From assembly GCA_963924555.1 (NCBI GenBank), contig OZ004589.1:930001-994000 (forward strand): a DNA stretch of 64,000 bases, written 5' to 3'. The translations under genes and the position numbers were made by a program. Below are positions 23,905 through 37,300 of this stretch, piece by piece. Each line of letters opens with the position of its first letter. Positions within the stretch are counted from its first letter, which is position 1. Source of the stretch: Crambe crambe (taxonomy: Eukaryota; Porifera; Demospongiae; Poecilosclerida; Crambeidae). A model generated the notes under the pieces. It searched no databases and was not told the origin of the DNA. It saw nothing but the letters and a program-made list of their open reading frames with translations.

Positions 23905-25450
23905 GGTACTCCACGATTCAGAAAAAATGAGCACTTTATAATAAACTCACCAACATTATAGCTATAGTTAAAATAACATCATAGCTAAGCCGATAAACTG
24001 GTAGCTACAGTCATTGTGTGCTCAATGTTATTGTAATTAGCCTCTTCTCCAGGCAATTCCGCAAATATCATAGCTTGTGGAAGGCCTGTTCTTGGGATGG
24101 TAAGTCCATCCTAAGATTTTTGTTGTTGAAACTACGTAACTGTCTAGCTATTGCACATACAAATTTGTGCAATGGCAAGTTAGTGATAACAGTGGGCTGT
24201 GACTTGTACAATTCATACTTCATTTAACCACCATGCCATCATTCGCTGTCCCATTGGCACGCACAAAAGTCATTTGAAGCACAGTGCCTCCAACCTCTAA
24301 ACTTATATTAAAAGTGCCCTATTTTAAATATTTTTATCATGAATTTCAGTATTTTCAGCCATTTCACATAAGTAGCTAATGCTAATATAAAATGTGTACA
24401 GTGTATTTGCCTAAATTTCATTTTGGGTTAAAAATACTGATGAATCAGTATGGTTGGAGGCTCTGGAAGCATGGCAAATGTGACAATTTGGCTTCATATC
24501 ATGAAGAATTGCAACTGACTCTTCAAAGTGCACCTGGAAAGATGGAGACAAAGGCATTTAGGTGGGAGAGGGAGAAAGAGAGAGGGAGGCGTGAGAGAAG
24601 AAGGGAGGGAGATGGAGAGAAGAGAGGATAAATGAAGGGAGAGAAAGAATGGACTGCAGGTGGGAGAGGGAAATTCTATAGCTACTAAGCTGTACTCTCA
24701 TAGCCTAGTAGGGTGCAAAGGTCACAAAGAGGTTGCATAAATTGCATAAATCACATCTAAAAATGACTGACAATAAACTACACAAAATTTTATTAAGGCA
24801 AAGCGGGGCTATTCCAAAGGGTCAAATATTTTCAAAACTCCTTGAGCTTATGAACTCTATTTTGAAAGATATATTCTACTATTATAGTAGATTATATCCG
24901 AACATTGAGCTCAGAAGTCTCAGTAGTTTCAGAAATAATTATTTGGAATTACCTGCCGTTCAAAATAGCCCCGCTTTACCTTATGTGATGTCCTAGTGGA
25001 GATCTCAAGTCTGGTTCTGTTTGCAATTCCTGCATCCAGGCCTAGGCATGGGGCTAATATGCTAGCATAAAAATGGGAATAATAGGGCCTCACTGGAATA
25101 GCAGCATAATAGGCTTAAAAAACAGAATAATAGGCTTCAGTCATTGTTATAGCTTACTCCTCACTCTTCCCTAGCCTTTATCTGATTGTCAAATGCTGGC
25201 ATCTTGACTTGGCACAAAATTGATACTGGTGTGTGCATTCTGAGTGAGATTTTTTTAATTTTAAAACATCCCTTTAGGGATCAGCAAGAAACTCATCTTT
25301 AATGCTATGCACAGTTCAAAAAATACTCTTCATGACATTTTATTGAGAATAATAGGCTACTATAAAAAGAATAATGGGTCTTCTGGGGGAGCACTGCAGA
25401 ATAGAATAATAGGCCAAAAAAGAGCATATTAGCCCCATGCCTATCCAGGC
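23905..25450. other. Spacer after copy 2 with small palindromic element
   Basis: I see no receptor exon. A single diverged unit of the 38-base repeat later expanded at 41507 lies at about 23998-24030. A palindromic element at 24794-24984 has termini AAGGCAAAGCGGGGCTATT and its inverted counterpart. A purine-rich GGGAGA tract runs at about 24555-24670. The remaining open frames are short and lack any recognisable domain. Confidence 0.5.
24794..24984. mobile_element. Palindrome-ended element (MITE-like)
   Basis: Left end AAGGCAAAGCGGGGCTATTC, right end AATAGCCCCGCTTTACCTT, inverted with about one mismatch. About 190 bases long, non-coding. Confidence 0.6.
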
Positions 25451-25706
25451 CTACACTGTAAAAATAGAAGCATTATATGTACGCTAAAATGTCCCAATAC
25501 ACACACTCTAGGTGTGCAATGTACACTGAATTGTCCCTATACACACACTCTAGGTGTGCAATGCACACTGAATTGTCCCTATACACACACTCTAGGTGTG
25601 CAATGTACACTGAATTGTCCCAATACACACACTCTAGGTGTGCAATGTACACTGAATTGTCCCTATACACACACTATAAGTGTGCACTTTAGTTTTTACA
25701 GTGTAG
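25451..25706. mobile_element. MITE carrying an internal 42-bp minisatellite
   Basis: Termini CTACACTGTAAAAA and TTTTTACAGTGTAG are exact inverted copies. Between them a 42-base unit (core CACACTCTAGGTGTGCAATG) repeats about five times. The unit itself holds the palindrome CACACTCTAGGTGTG. The open frames on both strands here are only repeat translation. Confidence 0.75.
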
Positions 25707-25923
25707 AAAGTACGTAGGAGAAGCGATTGTTTAGTACGTACAGCTGTAAAAAGATCATAATTATTAATAAAGACTGAGCAAACACATGCACAGCTTATCC
25801 TCTAAAAATGTATATGAGAGTCATTTACCTCAAAGTAGAATGGTTCACCATGGAGGTCCTATACACTCAAACGATAATAAGAAAGATGCTTATCTGCTCT
25901 CTCTGAATGACCATCAAAAAATA

Positions 25924-27139
25924 GGTGTTAGCCCAGGACTCTACTTTGCCTTGAGTGGCAGAGTGTATCAATCAGGTGACAGTGCATTCATCACTGATAT
26001 TGGGGTGGCTCTACTTGTACCTAACAATGCTGATCCTGGATCTTCTCTAGTGTGCAACACTTCCAATATCGACACTAACTGCTGTAGAAGAAGTGATGGA
26101 GGGAATGTGGGGGAGTGGTACTTCCTAGTAGTGACCTAGTCCCTCGTGGTAGTATTGGTAATATCACTAGGACTGGCTACACTCATCAAGTTCGTCTGAA
26201 TCCCATAAGCTCCTTCAATGAGAATGAGTGCATGGCCACTGGGACAGCAACGAGTGGACCATCCACTGGTACAGTGGTTGGAATTGCCATTGGAGTCATT
26301 GCTGCCATAGCTGTTGCCACAGCAATTGTCATAATCATATTCTTACGTCATAAGAATCATCGTGCTACTCTCAAGATGACAGATACCAGGTACAGTAAGT
26401 TGTATAATAATCGCTATGGTTATTGGTCCGGCAGCCGGATACTATTTTCAGAGCTATAGGTCCAGCAGTACTGGCACTTAAGAAGAAAAAGAAACAGCAA
26501 TTCCCAGATTCGAACCCATGACCACACATTTGAAAGCAATATTTATACTTGTTACTCTCTGGTTGCCTTGGGGAGCCCTTTGGGCCTGCACTGCAAGCTG
26601 GACGAGTGTTGCCTAGCCTTGCAGTAACAACAGTGCACGAATAGTACGTTCCATACACCTAACGCTCGCTCCCTTGCAGGAGCCTTTAATAACACATAGG
26701 CCTGCTTCGCTGGCCTATGTATCTATTATTAGACTGCCGGACCTATAGCCCTGCTAATAGCATCCGGCTGCTGGACATATAACCACTTCTTAAAATAATA
26801 GCTAGCTATAGTTACCTATTCATATTGTGTGTGCTTCATAGGGGTGAAGGAGGGATGGCTGTTCAACTCAATTATGTGAACCCCACCCCACATAGTGAAG
26901 AACAGCATGATTATGAGGACATTGATGAATACGGTGATATCCCACCAAGGACCCCATCAGGACCAGCTGCACAGTCCTCCCTTCCAGCTGCAGCTGCCTC
27001 TGGTGGTGACTATGAATTCACCATTTGTCCCGCCTATGTTCCTGTCACATCACAGGGTCAAAGTTCAGTGCCTGTTGTGGATGGAAATTCAGGAACAGAA
27101 GAAACACAAACACAGTATGATGAGGTGGTGGTAGTACCA
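25924..27139 (+). pseudogene. Chimaeric mini-receptor: N-terminal Ig fused to TM and tail
   Basis: The Ig exon starts at 25924 ([19 protein letters not shown]) and runs to VRLNP. At about 26207 it is joined in one exon to the juxtamembrane end ISSFNENEC and the TM helix, ending near 26391 (TDTR). The tail exon is 26845-27142. EGF, FN3 and most Ig exons are missing. Around 26126 one C is lost from the TTCCCT of the family, so the Ig frame runs to a TAG at 26138 while the following part is open in another frame. No signal exon was found upstream. The tail keeps YEDI, GDYEF and QYDEVV. This looks like a recombination product, probably not translated. Confidence 0.65.
26418..26784. mobile_element. 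Inverted-repeat element in the chimaera intron
   Basis: Ends GGTTATTGGTCCGGCAGCCGG and the inverted GGCTGCTGGACATATAACC. Same family as 15754-16255. On the minus strand it contains GGGTTCGAATCTGGG, which resembles a tRNA B-box, so a tRNA-derived piece may be inside. Non-coding. Confidence 0.65.
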
Positions 27140-27142
27140 TGA
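26845..27142 (+). CDS. Cytoplasmic-tail exon of the chimaera
   Basis: It follows the acceptor CTTCATAG and encodes [15 protein letters not shown], then HDYEDIDEYGDIPP, a Pro/Ala stretch, GGDYEF and QYDEVVVVP before TGA. The exon is open and intact, as in copies 1-3, although the upstream Ig part has a frameshift. Confidence 0.65.
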
Positions 27143-28312
27143 CTTACTATTACAATACACTTGCTAGTACCAGAGTTTACTATTTTTACATCTTGACCTA
27201 TGCTGAATGATTATACCACATTGATACATAGCTAGGTGGAGAAACCCCCATACATTTTTTTTGGGGGGGGGGGACATTGCCCCCATGAAATTTTCTACCT
27301 TTTCAAATCTCTCCCAGGCCCCCAGCTACTCTACTAGTATAGCAAAGTAGTTCAGCTTCAGTAGTTACATGTCACCAAGTAAACTGAACCACATCTCTAT
27401 GACTACAAGTGATACAAGATCAAGTGATGTAGCTACAGGGCTGATATCATAACCATAAACAAGTAGCTAATAATGTTCAGCAAAATAGTATGTTGTTATG
27501 CATAAAAGTGTAGCTAGCTACACCTTATAGCTAGCTAGTGTGACAGCACATGAGCTAGAATGGTGGGGGGGATCTGGATCTCCCTGCCCCAAATAATCTG
27601 ATCACTTGGGAAGGCAGTTGCATAACTACCAAGGCTGCATGTATTGGCTATTGTGTGCTAGTGTACTGTATCATCAGGTTTACATTATTATAAGTATATA
27701 AACGTTAGATATTGATGAGTGTGCCAGTCCCAATAGTGCTTGTACCATATACATTTTGATCTCTGTGTGAGACTTAATTAAATAATCCATCATTTGGACC
27801 AGCAGCTGTCATAATAAGAGTCACTGCAGCATACATAGTCTAGTCTATACAATCTACGTATGACTGCAGTACCACGCACAAGGTATAATTATAAGTCTTG
27901 TTAGTTATACCATCACGTACAATCCTATACAGCTGTTAGTTTCTTCCTGGGAGGGGGGCCATCATGAGTTAAGTGTGCATTTTCAATCTGGAGATGCCCC
28001 CTTACTAGCTAGCTAAGTGGGTCAAATTTGCATATCAGATTTTTTGCCATCTGAATAGCTGCTATTGAGTTCATGCATGCAGTCAAAAAAGAGAGAAGTT
28101 GTCCTATCAAACAGCAGCTAAATACACAACTTAGCTATAATAACAACAGACAGTTTTTTTAAAACATAGTGCAGGTGGGCCATAATGCAGTCCTCTTTCC
28201 AGAAAATAGTTTAAATAGCTAGCTACATAGCTAGACTATAGTGTGCTTTGCTGTAAAAGTAAGATTCACGATTGGTGTTGAGGAGCAAGTAGCCTTAGTG
28301 ACAAAGACAAGA
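27143..28312 (+). promoter_or_regulatory. Spacer with module fossils and copy 3 promoter region
   Basis: A G run sits near 27265. A fossil EGF start (ATATTGATGAGTGTGCCAG at about 27713) and a fossil FN3-2 end plus Ig start (27785-27955) show an old broken receptor copy. From about 27980 the sequence matches upstream regions of copies 2 and 4, including GGTGGGCCATAATGCAGTCC, TGTGCTTTGCTGTAAAAGT, GATTGGTGTTGAGGAG and the GTGACAAAGACAAGA leader before the ATG at 28313. Confidence 0.45.
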
Positions 28313-28370
28313 ATGAAGCTCCTTTATATACTGATTCTGGGATGGCAGATCTTGAGTGCTCAAAGTCAAG
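28313..28370 (+). CDS. Signal-peptide exon of receptor copy 3
   Basis: MKLLYILILGWQ to SAQSQ, ending phase 1 at a GTATAC donor. The upstream leader is conserved with copies 2 and 4. Confidence 0.75.
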
Positions 28371-31300
28371 GTATACATAGCTATGTTCTAAAAGCTCCCA
28401 GCACAGGACTGTATTTCAACTTGAATGGTGTTGTGTATCTTCCTGGTGACACTGTACTCATAATTATTGTCAATTAATAGCAAAATATGGGTTACATACA
28501 CACCGAAATAATTATACTAACCATAGTGTTCAAGTCAGCAATCCCATAATTGGTAGCTACAGGATGGTCCCCTGAGGAACGAGTTGATAGCTATTTACGT
28601 AGCAACATGAGGCTCTTTGAGAGGTTGTTTTTTACCTGAACTAGCCATTAGCTATAGGATAATACTAACAGCTACAGCCCCCCCCCCCCCCCCCCCCTAA
28701 CAGCTTTCTGAAGGACACAGTCTCCTCAATTAGGGGTAGAGCTGAACACCTTTCCATGGGGAGGCAAGGAAATATCTTGGGAAGGGAAGTTATACGATGG
28801 AACCTGGTTATAGTGGTCACCCTTGGGCCAACAAGAAATTAGAGGTGGCCTGCTAACTCAGTCTCTCTTGGGACTTGGACCCCTGGCTGTTATAGAGAGA
28901 AGTGACCTATACTTAAACAGTGACCATTATAACCAGGTTCCACTGTAATAACTGTTGTCGACCTTCAGTGAAATTTTGATTGTGTTTAATTAAACAGAAT
29001 GTAGCTAAGCAATGAATATCATGCATATGAATGGGTCCTAGCAGCTTATAGTTTCCATAGCTACATCTGCTTTTTTGTCTAAACTCACTGACTTCATATT
29101 TATCTGATAACTTGAATCTGGCCTGTTATGTATATACTTTCAAGATTAGATACCACACAGCTAAGAAAATATGCCAACCATGATTCCTCTGATGATTATA
29201 TAGCCATACCTATAAGTCAGTATGTACATAGCTTCTATTTTTAATAGTTCTGTGTACTCATCACTGATATTGTGGTTGGTGTAGTGGTGATCCTGATTCT
29301 GGATCTTCTGTGTGTACCACTACTAACACTTGAGTGCTCTAGAGATAATCAGCTCTGGGGGGAGTGGTACTTTCCTGATGTACCATTTACCATAGACCAT
29401 TATGGCGCCATTCCAATTAGGTTTTCCCGACACTTCCAAAATGAACATTTACAAAATAGAATAGCAATAAGATGATGACAGTGAAATTGGGATTAGTTAC
29501 AGAGAGTGATGAAATATCTTAATGGATAAATTCAGCTATATAATAGTTAGACAACGAGACCTAGGGATCTAAGTTATTTAGAGACCCGAGGGCCCTGGGC
29601 TGTAGCGACCCGAGCGCAGCGAGGGCGCTACCAAGGGCCCGAGGGTCTCTAAATAACTTAGATCCCGTTGGTCAAGTTGCCTAACTTATTTAGAACATAG
29701 CAACATAGTTTTGGAACTTAGAAAGGCTTCAAATGAATCGCTAAAGTTTAGCTAGTCAGCCATGAAAGCTTCGTGCACCGAAAATCCAGCAGCTGAAAAT
29801 CACCAGAACTAAGGTAGGCTTTCTAGCTTATACGCTTGAAAATATGAACTAACTAAGCTTTCTACGCTGCCTTCGGTACCTTGTTACTCTTTTCTAGGCT
29901 TTAGTTGGTACTCACTAGTGTCAGGAGGCGAGAAACTAGCTTTCACCATTTTTTGACAAGTCTTCTAACACACACCCACCAGGCGGGGTTGGTTGGTTAC
30001 TATGGATTTATAACAATATTTCTAATTGCTGCCCACCACATGGTACTAAGTGCCTAACCGTAGGTTTACTAAGTGCCCGGGGCACTTAGTAAACCTACTG
30101 TTAGGCACTTAGTATCCCTGTGATGCATTATGAGGTTTAGAAGATCTGATTTTGTATTGTGAATATACAGAGCTGTGTTCTAAGTAATAGTTAGAACACG
30201 GTAGTCTGGTGATTATGGCCAATAAACAACCGAATCCGAGGGCGCAGCCCGAGGATAAGGTTGTTTATTTGGCCATAATCACCAGGACTACCGTGTTCTA
30301 ACTGTTATATATCCCCAGGGCGCACGATTTCATTGGTCGGTCTGTAGCTAGAGCGTAGCTACCCCTTAGTTACGAAACAAAACGAAAACTCCTGCCATGG
30401 CTTGTCCCTGTCCTGGGATGTGCCGTTGTTCAGACTCGAACTCACAGAGCCTCGTGCTCTCAAGCAAGACTACGAACTACGAGGCTCCTCCCATGCCCAC
30501 CACACCCGGTACCCAGCTATTAACGAGTTCCTCCACCCACGTTTTGGCGAAGCTAGCGGAAGGTATGACGAAAAATACCAATGGGCCTTAGAAATAATTT
30601 CTTCTTGTGTGAAAATTGCAAAAAAAAAAAAAAAAAAAAAGCTATGAAGTTTCCTTGTGACCCAGCACCAGATGACTTCTTCATTTTCCAACAATCAGCT
30701 ATAAACTACCCAGAGACAGAAATAGATTAATGACAATGTTATAGACTGATCGTTAACTTCTTCTTCCAACAGTCAGCTATAAACTACCAATATAATACAG
30801 AGACAGAAATAAACTCTTTAGTAATAGCTAGCTAATTAATGACAATGTTATCTGATCATTATCTCATGCATAGATTATCTTCATTATCTTATATTATTAT
30901 CATTATCATTATAGATTATCTTCATTATCATCTTCTTCCAACAGTCAGCTTCAGAAAACCTGTTATTCATAGCCTGGGGAACAGTGCGTTATGAGTCATA
31001 ACGCACTTTACCCTAAGGGAGGGAATTTATGACAGTAAGAGCACTTTTCTCTATGGGAGTAAATGTATTAGGTGGGATATATATACTCATCTCTTCTTGT
31101 TTGTAAACATTTTGTTGTCACCCCTACGTACATAACTTTCATATATATCCCACCTAATACATTTACTCCCATAGAGAAAAGTGCTCTTACTGTCATAAAT
31201 TCCCTCCCTTAGGGTAAAGTGCGTTATGACTCATAACGCACTGTTCCCCAGGCTATGAATAACAGGTTTTCTGAAGCTGACTGTTGGAAGAAGATGATAA

Positions 31301-34300
31301 TGAAGATAATCTATAATGATAATGATAATAATATAAGATAATGAAGATAATCTATGCATGAGATAATGATCAGATAACATTGTCATTAATTAGCTAGCTA
31401 TTACTAAAGAGTTTATTTCTGTCTCTGTATTATATTGGTAGTTTATAGCTGACTGTTGGAAGAAGAAGTTAACGATCAGTCTATAACATTGTCATTAATC
31501 TATTTCTGTCTCTGGGTAGTTTATAGCTGATTGTTGGAAAATGAAGAAGTCATCTGGTGCTGGGTCACAAGGAAACTTCATAGCTTTTTTTTTTTTTTTT
31601 TTTTGCAATTTTCACACAAGAAGAAATTATTTCTAAGGCCCATTGGTATTTTTCGTCATACCTTCCGCTAGCTTCGCCAAAACGTGGGTGGAGGAACTCG
31701 TTAATAGCTGGGTACCGGGTGTGGTGGGCATGGGAGGAGCCTCGTAGTTCGTAGTCTTGCTTGAGAGCACGAGGCTCTGTGAGTTCGAGTCTGAACAACG
31801 GCACATCCCAGGACAGGGACAAGCCATGGCAGGAGTTTTCGTTTTGTTTCGTAACTAAGGGGTAGCTACGCTCTAGCTACAGACCGACCAATGAAATCGT
31901 GCGCCCTGGGGATATATAACAGTTAGAACACGGTAGTCCTGGTGATTATGGCCAAATAAACAACCTTATCCTCGGGCTGCGCCCTCGGATTCGGTTGTTT
32001 ATTGGCCATAATCACCAGACTACCGTGTTCTAACTATTACTTGTAACCATAACATTTTTTTATCACTTGCATTAGCTACGTAGCTAATATCTAGCTAGTT
32101 AGAAAACTGTGATCACTTATTTTTATCCTCCTTCAGCCTCACAAAATCTCTTCTGTATAACTCCCTCCTAATTGCTAAGCTTGATAGCCATAGTTACTGC
32201 AGCATATCTATATAACTCTGTCACCTTAGAAAATATGGCTTGATTACATAGACAGCTATTAAAGATAATTATGACTCATGTTAGAAAGTAGAAGTGATTG
32301 TTTAGTGCAAAATCAAAATTATTGATAAAGACTGACAACTATACACTCCAACATTGAATAGAGCTGCTGCTCTTTCTGAATAACTGCTAATAATTATGTG
32401 ATAGGTGTTAGCCCAGGACTCTTCCTTACCTTGAGTGGCAGAGTGTATCAACCAGGTGACATCGCATTCATCAGTGATATTGGGGAGGCCCCACTTGTAC
32501 CTAATAATGCTGATCCTGGATCTTCTCTTGTGTGTAACACTTCCAATATCAACACTAACTGCTGTAGAGGAGTAGATGGAGGGAATGTGGGGGAGTGGTT
32601 CTTCCCTAATGGAAGCATGGTCCCTCGCAACAGGGACAGTCCGACTGGTAACTTCACTAGGAGTGGCTTCACTCATCAAGTTCGTCTGAATCGCAGGAAT
32701 AATGCCACAACACCACTTGGAACCTACACCTGTGTGGTGCCTGATATGAATAATACAATGAATCACAATGCCACTATAACACTACTAGGTGAGTATGGTA
32801 AGACTAGCCATCCCTGAATAAATCAATTAATCTCAGATACTTGTGCATATATAGCAAGTCACTTAACACATATAGCTACCTGCAAGCATGCCTTCCATAG
32901 GTTGCACAAAGTGCTTATGTTCATGCACATCCAGTTGTAGGCACCCCCTTTATTATCCCAGTCTTGTGGGTAGACTACTGTGATTAGCCTCTGGTTAATT
33001 CCTATCAAGTAATATGTTGGTACGTGAGTCTGGGAAATGACCAATGCCCAATAGAGCTGCTGTAATTATTATTATGCTATTTAGTAATGCTAGGTTATGC
33101 TTGCAATATCACACTCATTACGTATAGAAGACCAGATGCCTTATTGATACACATGTGCAGTAATGTTTAACTAAACATCTATAGTGTCATTGTGGAGACA
33201 GTCCATTAGCTATCACCATTTTGATCATTATAAAAATTTAACGAAAGTCACTCTATGTTTTTCTCCACCGAAGTCATTGATGAGTGTGCCAATTCTACCA
33301 CTAACAACTGTGACTCTAATGCTACATGTACCAGCACTCCTGGGAGCTTCACCTGTACATGTAACCAAGGATACACTGGAAATGGAACCACTTGTGAAGG
33401 TAAGAGCTACTGACTCCAACAGTGTATCATGCCAGTCATGCACTTTATCAGATATTAATGAGTGTGCAGATGCTACCACTAACAATTATTGTGACTCTAA
33501 TGCTAACTGTACCAACACTCCTGGGAGCTTCCACTGTACATGTAACCAAGGATACACTGGAAATGGAACTGTCTGCTTAAGTAAGCAAGATTCATACTTT
33601 GAAGATGTTATCTTGTAATGGGATGGTGAAGGAGGACTGAAGAAGAACTGGTACCCCAAGTGACCCTGCAAACCACCAGCTGAGTATTGAACCTGCGGCA
33701 TCTGACTTTAGCCATCATAGTCACAGGACCCGGGTGCACTCTATATGTACATAATATTGAGGAATGTATATGAATGACTGTGATAGTGTATATGCATGGG
33801 TGTTAATTTCGATGAATATCCACTTTTAGTCCCTCCCTCTTCCCCTGCTATCCTGAGCACTATTCCTCAGTCCACTTCAATCACCTTAACATGGAGCCAG
33901 TCTCCAGGGGATACGGTGGACTCCTACCGAATCTTATACTCATTTGGAGTTAGAGCCTGTGGTGTCTATCTCTCAAATCGGGGCATAATAGTAGCTGGTT
34001 TCTTCAGAGAGTACACTCTGACAGGACTGGTGGAGAACAGTGATTTCACCATTTCCATCACAACCATGAATGGAGCAGGGAGTAGTCCACCTGCTACCAC
34101 CACTGCAAGGACTGCAATAGCAGGTAGGATACATCCATCATGATATGCAGCTAGTGCACAAGTGTCATGTACTGTACACTGTAGCTCCCTCTGCTCCTCC
34201 AAGAGATCTGATGGTCTCCTCCACCTCTCCCACTAGCATCTCCCTCTCATGGGGGGAAGTCCCATGTGAAGACAGGAATGTGGATGGGATCACTGGATAC

Positions 34301-37300
34301 CAAATAGTCACTAGGACCACCTCTGATAATGTGATCAGAGACAGAGAAAGAGGTCACAGGACTAGAATGTTCACTGCTAATCACCTCATTCCAAGGACAA
34401 ATTACACATTTGAAGTTAATGCTCGCTATGATGATATCAACTTAAATAATCCATTATTTGGACCAGCAGCTGTCATAACAGGAGTCACTGCAGTACCACA
34501 AGGTACGTATGTAAGTCTTGTTGGTCTGAATTGAGTTACGTATATCACAATCCTACAGCTGTTGGTTTCTTCCTGAGAGGTGTGTTGTACCCCAACAACA
34601 GTGTGGTGTCCCTGACTGATGTAGGAGAAGGCTACAATGCTCTGCACTGTCTCACTAACCTTACCACCTGCTGTAGAGGAGCAGATGGTGGTTCAGCAGG
34701 AGAGTGGTTCCTTCCTGGGCAGACTAGTCCAGTGGCTGGTGTCAATGCTCCTAATGCAGGCATAGTTGGCTTCACTAAAAGTAGATGTCCCAGTGCAGTC
34801 CTCCTCAATCGTAGGACTGGTGCTGTTGGGCCCACTGGACTGTACACCTGTCAGGTGCCTGATTGGAGTGGCATGGAGAGAACTCTGTACATTGGAGTGT
34901 ACATTGGAGTGGGTGCAGGTACAGACTATATATCATGTGATATAATATGTACATGTAGTATAAGTTTTCTCCTTGTTAAATTTTACAGGTGTTCCTGCCA
35001 TCACTGACCTTGACTATGATCGTGTTTCAGGAACCTTGACATGTATATCTAGTCGTGGACCTGTGAACTCAGTCACTTGGATGAAGAATGGGTCACTCAT
35101 CACAGGAGACAGTTCAACCTTCTCTCAAACTCAGACCATCACTAGCACAATATCGTCTACCTATCATCACACCCTCTCCGGTTCAAACTTACCTAACTTT
35201 GTGGGGAGTTTTACATGTACTATCAGGGATGCAGTTGGCAATAGTAGCAGCAGGACCCGAGCATTCAATGGTATGGTTTATTGGTGATTTATATACTATA
35301 TGACATGATGTTCCTGTCCAGGTATTGAAATATCTAATGATCCCTTTGTTGTGGGCAGTCATGCAGTGGTCACTTGTTCCAGTGACTCTGGTGTTGTTGA
35401 CAGAATAGAATGGGTGTCCAGGGAGGGGGAGGTGTTGGTCTCTGGGACGTCAATACAGCAGCTCATGTATGTAGTGGACCCAGTAAGGGACGACCTTCAT
35501 GGGTCAGAGTTCATGTGCAGTGTCACAAGAAATCGAATAGTTTTCAACCAGACACTACCACTAATTGTAAGGGGTAAGTGATGATGGTCCCTCATTAAGT
35601 CAGCCATGTACTATCTGATAACTAGAACCCTCTGATTTTATCATGTAGTACCTGAAAATGCCATCTTTGTCTCCATCAGCCGATCAGGGAGACCAGTGGC
35701 AGGGTCAGAGTTCAACCTGACCTGCACTGTATCCGAGGCCATTTCTGGCTTTACTGACATGCCTACTGCTGCATGGCTGGACTCAAATAATATGCCCATG
35801 CCAACAATTATTTCAAGGAGTGATAATGTCTCTTCTGCTATTTTGCGGTTTAATCCACTGAGGACATCTTTACAGCAACGACACACATGTTCAGGGAGCA
35901 TTGTGTCCCCAGCTCTTCTTAATCCTGTGTTTATCACAACAAACAATACTTTCATAATAGAGAGTATGTTTAATAGTGACTGTTACTGCTAGTGCAGGAG
36001 TGAACTATTGTACTATGCATCTTGCAGTCTCAACTCCTACTGTGTCCACTACTGTGCCATCTGGTCCTCTCTTTGCTGGAGGTGTGGATAATGTGACTCT
36101 TACCTGTTCTGCCATGTTGGGTGCTGGTGTGGATAATCCTACTGTTATCCGCTACAACTACACTTGGCTGGACAGAGAGGGCAGAGAAATAGTGTCTGGG
36201 GGTCGTACCATCATCACCCCTACTTCCCCTTCCACCAGCTCCTCCTCCACTCTCACCCTCTCCCCCCTCAGCACCACTGACACCAGCTTCACATGCAGAG
36301 TCACACTCAGTGATTCACGAAACTTACTGCGTCCCAGTGATCCTGGAGAACAAAGAACTGATGTTAATGTTCTTAGTAAGTACTAGTGTATACTGAAGTG
36401 TACATGGTACACAATGTAGTGCAGCATTACTGATAGTGAACTGTGTCTGTACTATTCTCAGTTCCCAGTGCCCCTGTGGTGAGGATTGAGTCTGCTGGTG
36501 AATCCACTGCTGGAGTCAACCACACCCTCACCTGTACTGTGACCTTGGAACAAGATCTCAGGGCCCCACTCCTGATTCAGTGGACAGCACCTAATGGAAA
36601 TATCATTGGGAATGAGACTCTAGTGGATGTGACGGTGTCCAGGTCTTCCAACAACCTGTCCCTCACCTTTGCCCCCCTCCACACCAGTCATGGAGGCCAG
36701 TACTCCTGCATGGCCAGTGTCAATGTACCTGAGGCCAATGTCTTCCTCAGTGGACAAGCCTCACACAACATCACAGTTCAAAGTATGTGAGGATAGCCTC
36801 ATACAGAATTTATTTTCTTTCTTCTTTCAGTCCCTATGCCTTCCCTGGCCATCACTGGGTCACCTGTGGATGAGGGATTCCACACTGACCTCCTCCTCAT
36901 CCTCACTGGAAGGGCAGAATTTCACCCCGCTGTGGACACACCCCTCACTGTGAATGGAATGTGGACTAAGATAAATCCATTCTCCAACCTAGCGGCTGAT
37001 TCACGTGTGAGCATTAGAGGCCCTAGACTGGCTCAGGTGAGACCCATGATGGTGTATGAAACCAGCTTCACTGTGGACACACTGGATATGAGGAGAGGAG
37101 ACAGTGGAGACTACACAGTCAGACTGGACATTAGTTCACTTCCCTTTACTACAAGGACCACTGTCTCCCTCACACGCAGCATAGTAGTGTTAGGTAATAA
37201 TACCAGCTACTTCACCTTTATAGAGAGTGTGGGTTACTTTATATGCCATTGTATGCAGGCTTTCCTCCTCAACGAATCAGTGTTTCTCCTGTAGAAGTGG

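Larger units (their letters stand above)
28478..32404 (+). other. Long intron of copy 3 filled with repeats
   Basis: No intact exon. Contents: a C run at 28678-28697; a MITE at 28794-28956; a fossil Ig exon at 29250-29440; inverted-repeat elements at 29546-29685 and 30044-30114; and the 1.86-kb palindrome 30182-32043. The last 300 bases match the intron upstream of exon C in copy 2. Confidence 0.6.

Noticed and set aside
24392..24631. 79-codon frame ending in a Glu/Arg-rich stretch
   Set aside because: The Glu/Arg part is a GGGAGA repeat; no splice or homology support.
25473..25717. Three overlapping frames with repeated peptides
   Set aside because: Translation of the 42-base minisatellite, open on both strands only because of its composition.
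26500..26530. tRNA gene suggested by a B-box-like sequence
   Set aside because: No cloverleaf or A-box at proper spacing; it lies inside an inverted-repeat element.
30397..30647. Open frames of about 64-81 codons, repeated at 31565-31827 on the other strand
   Set aside because: Both are translations of the same repeat in the two palindrome arms; no start context or domain.
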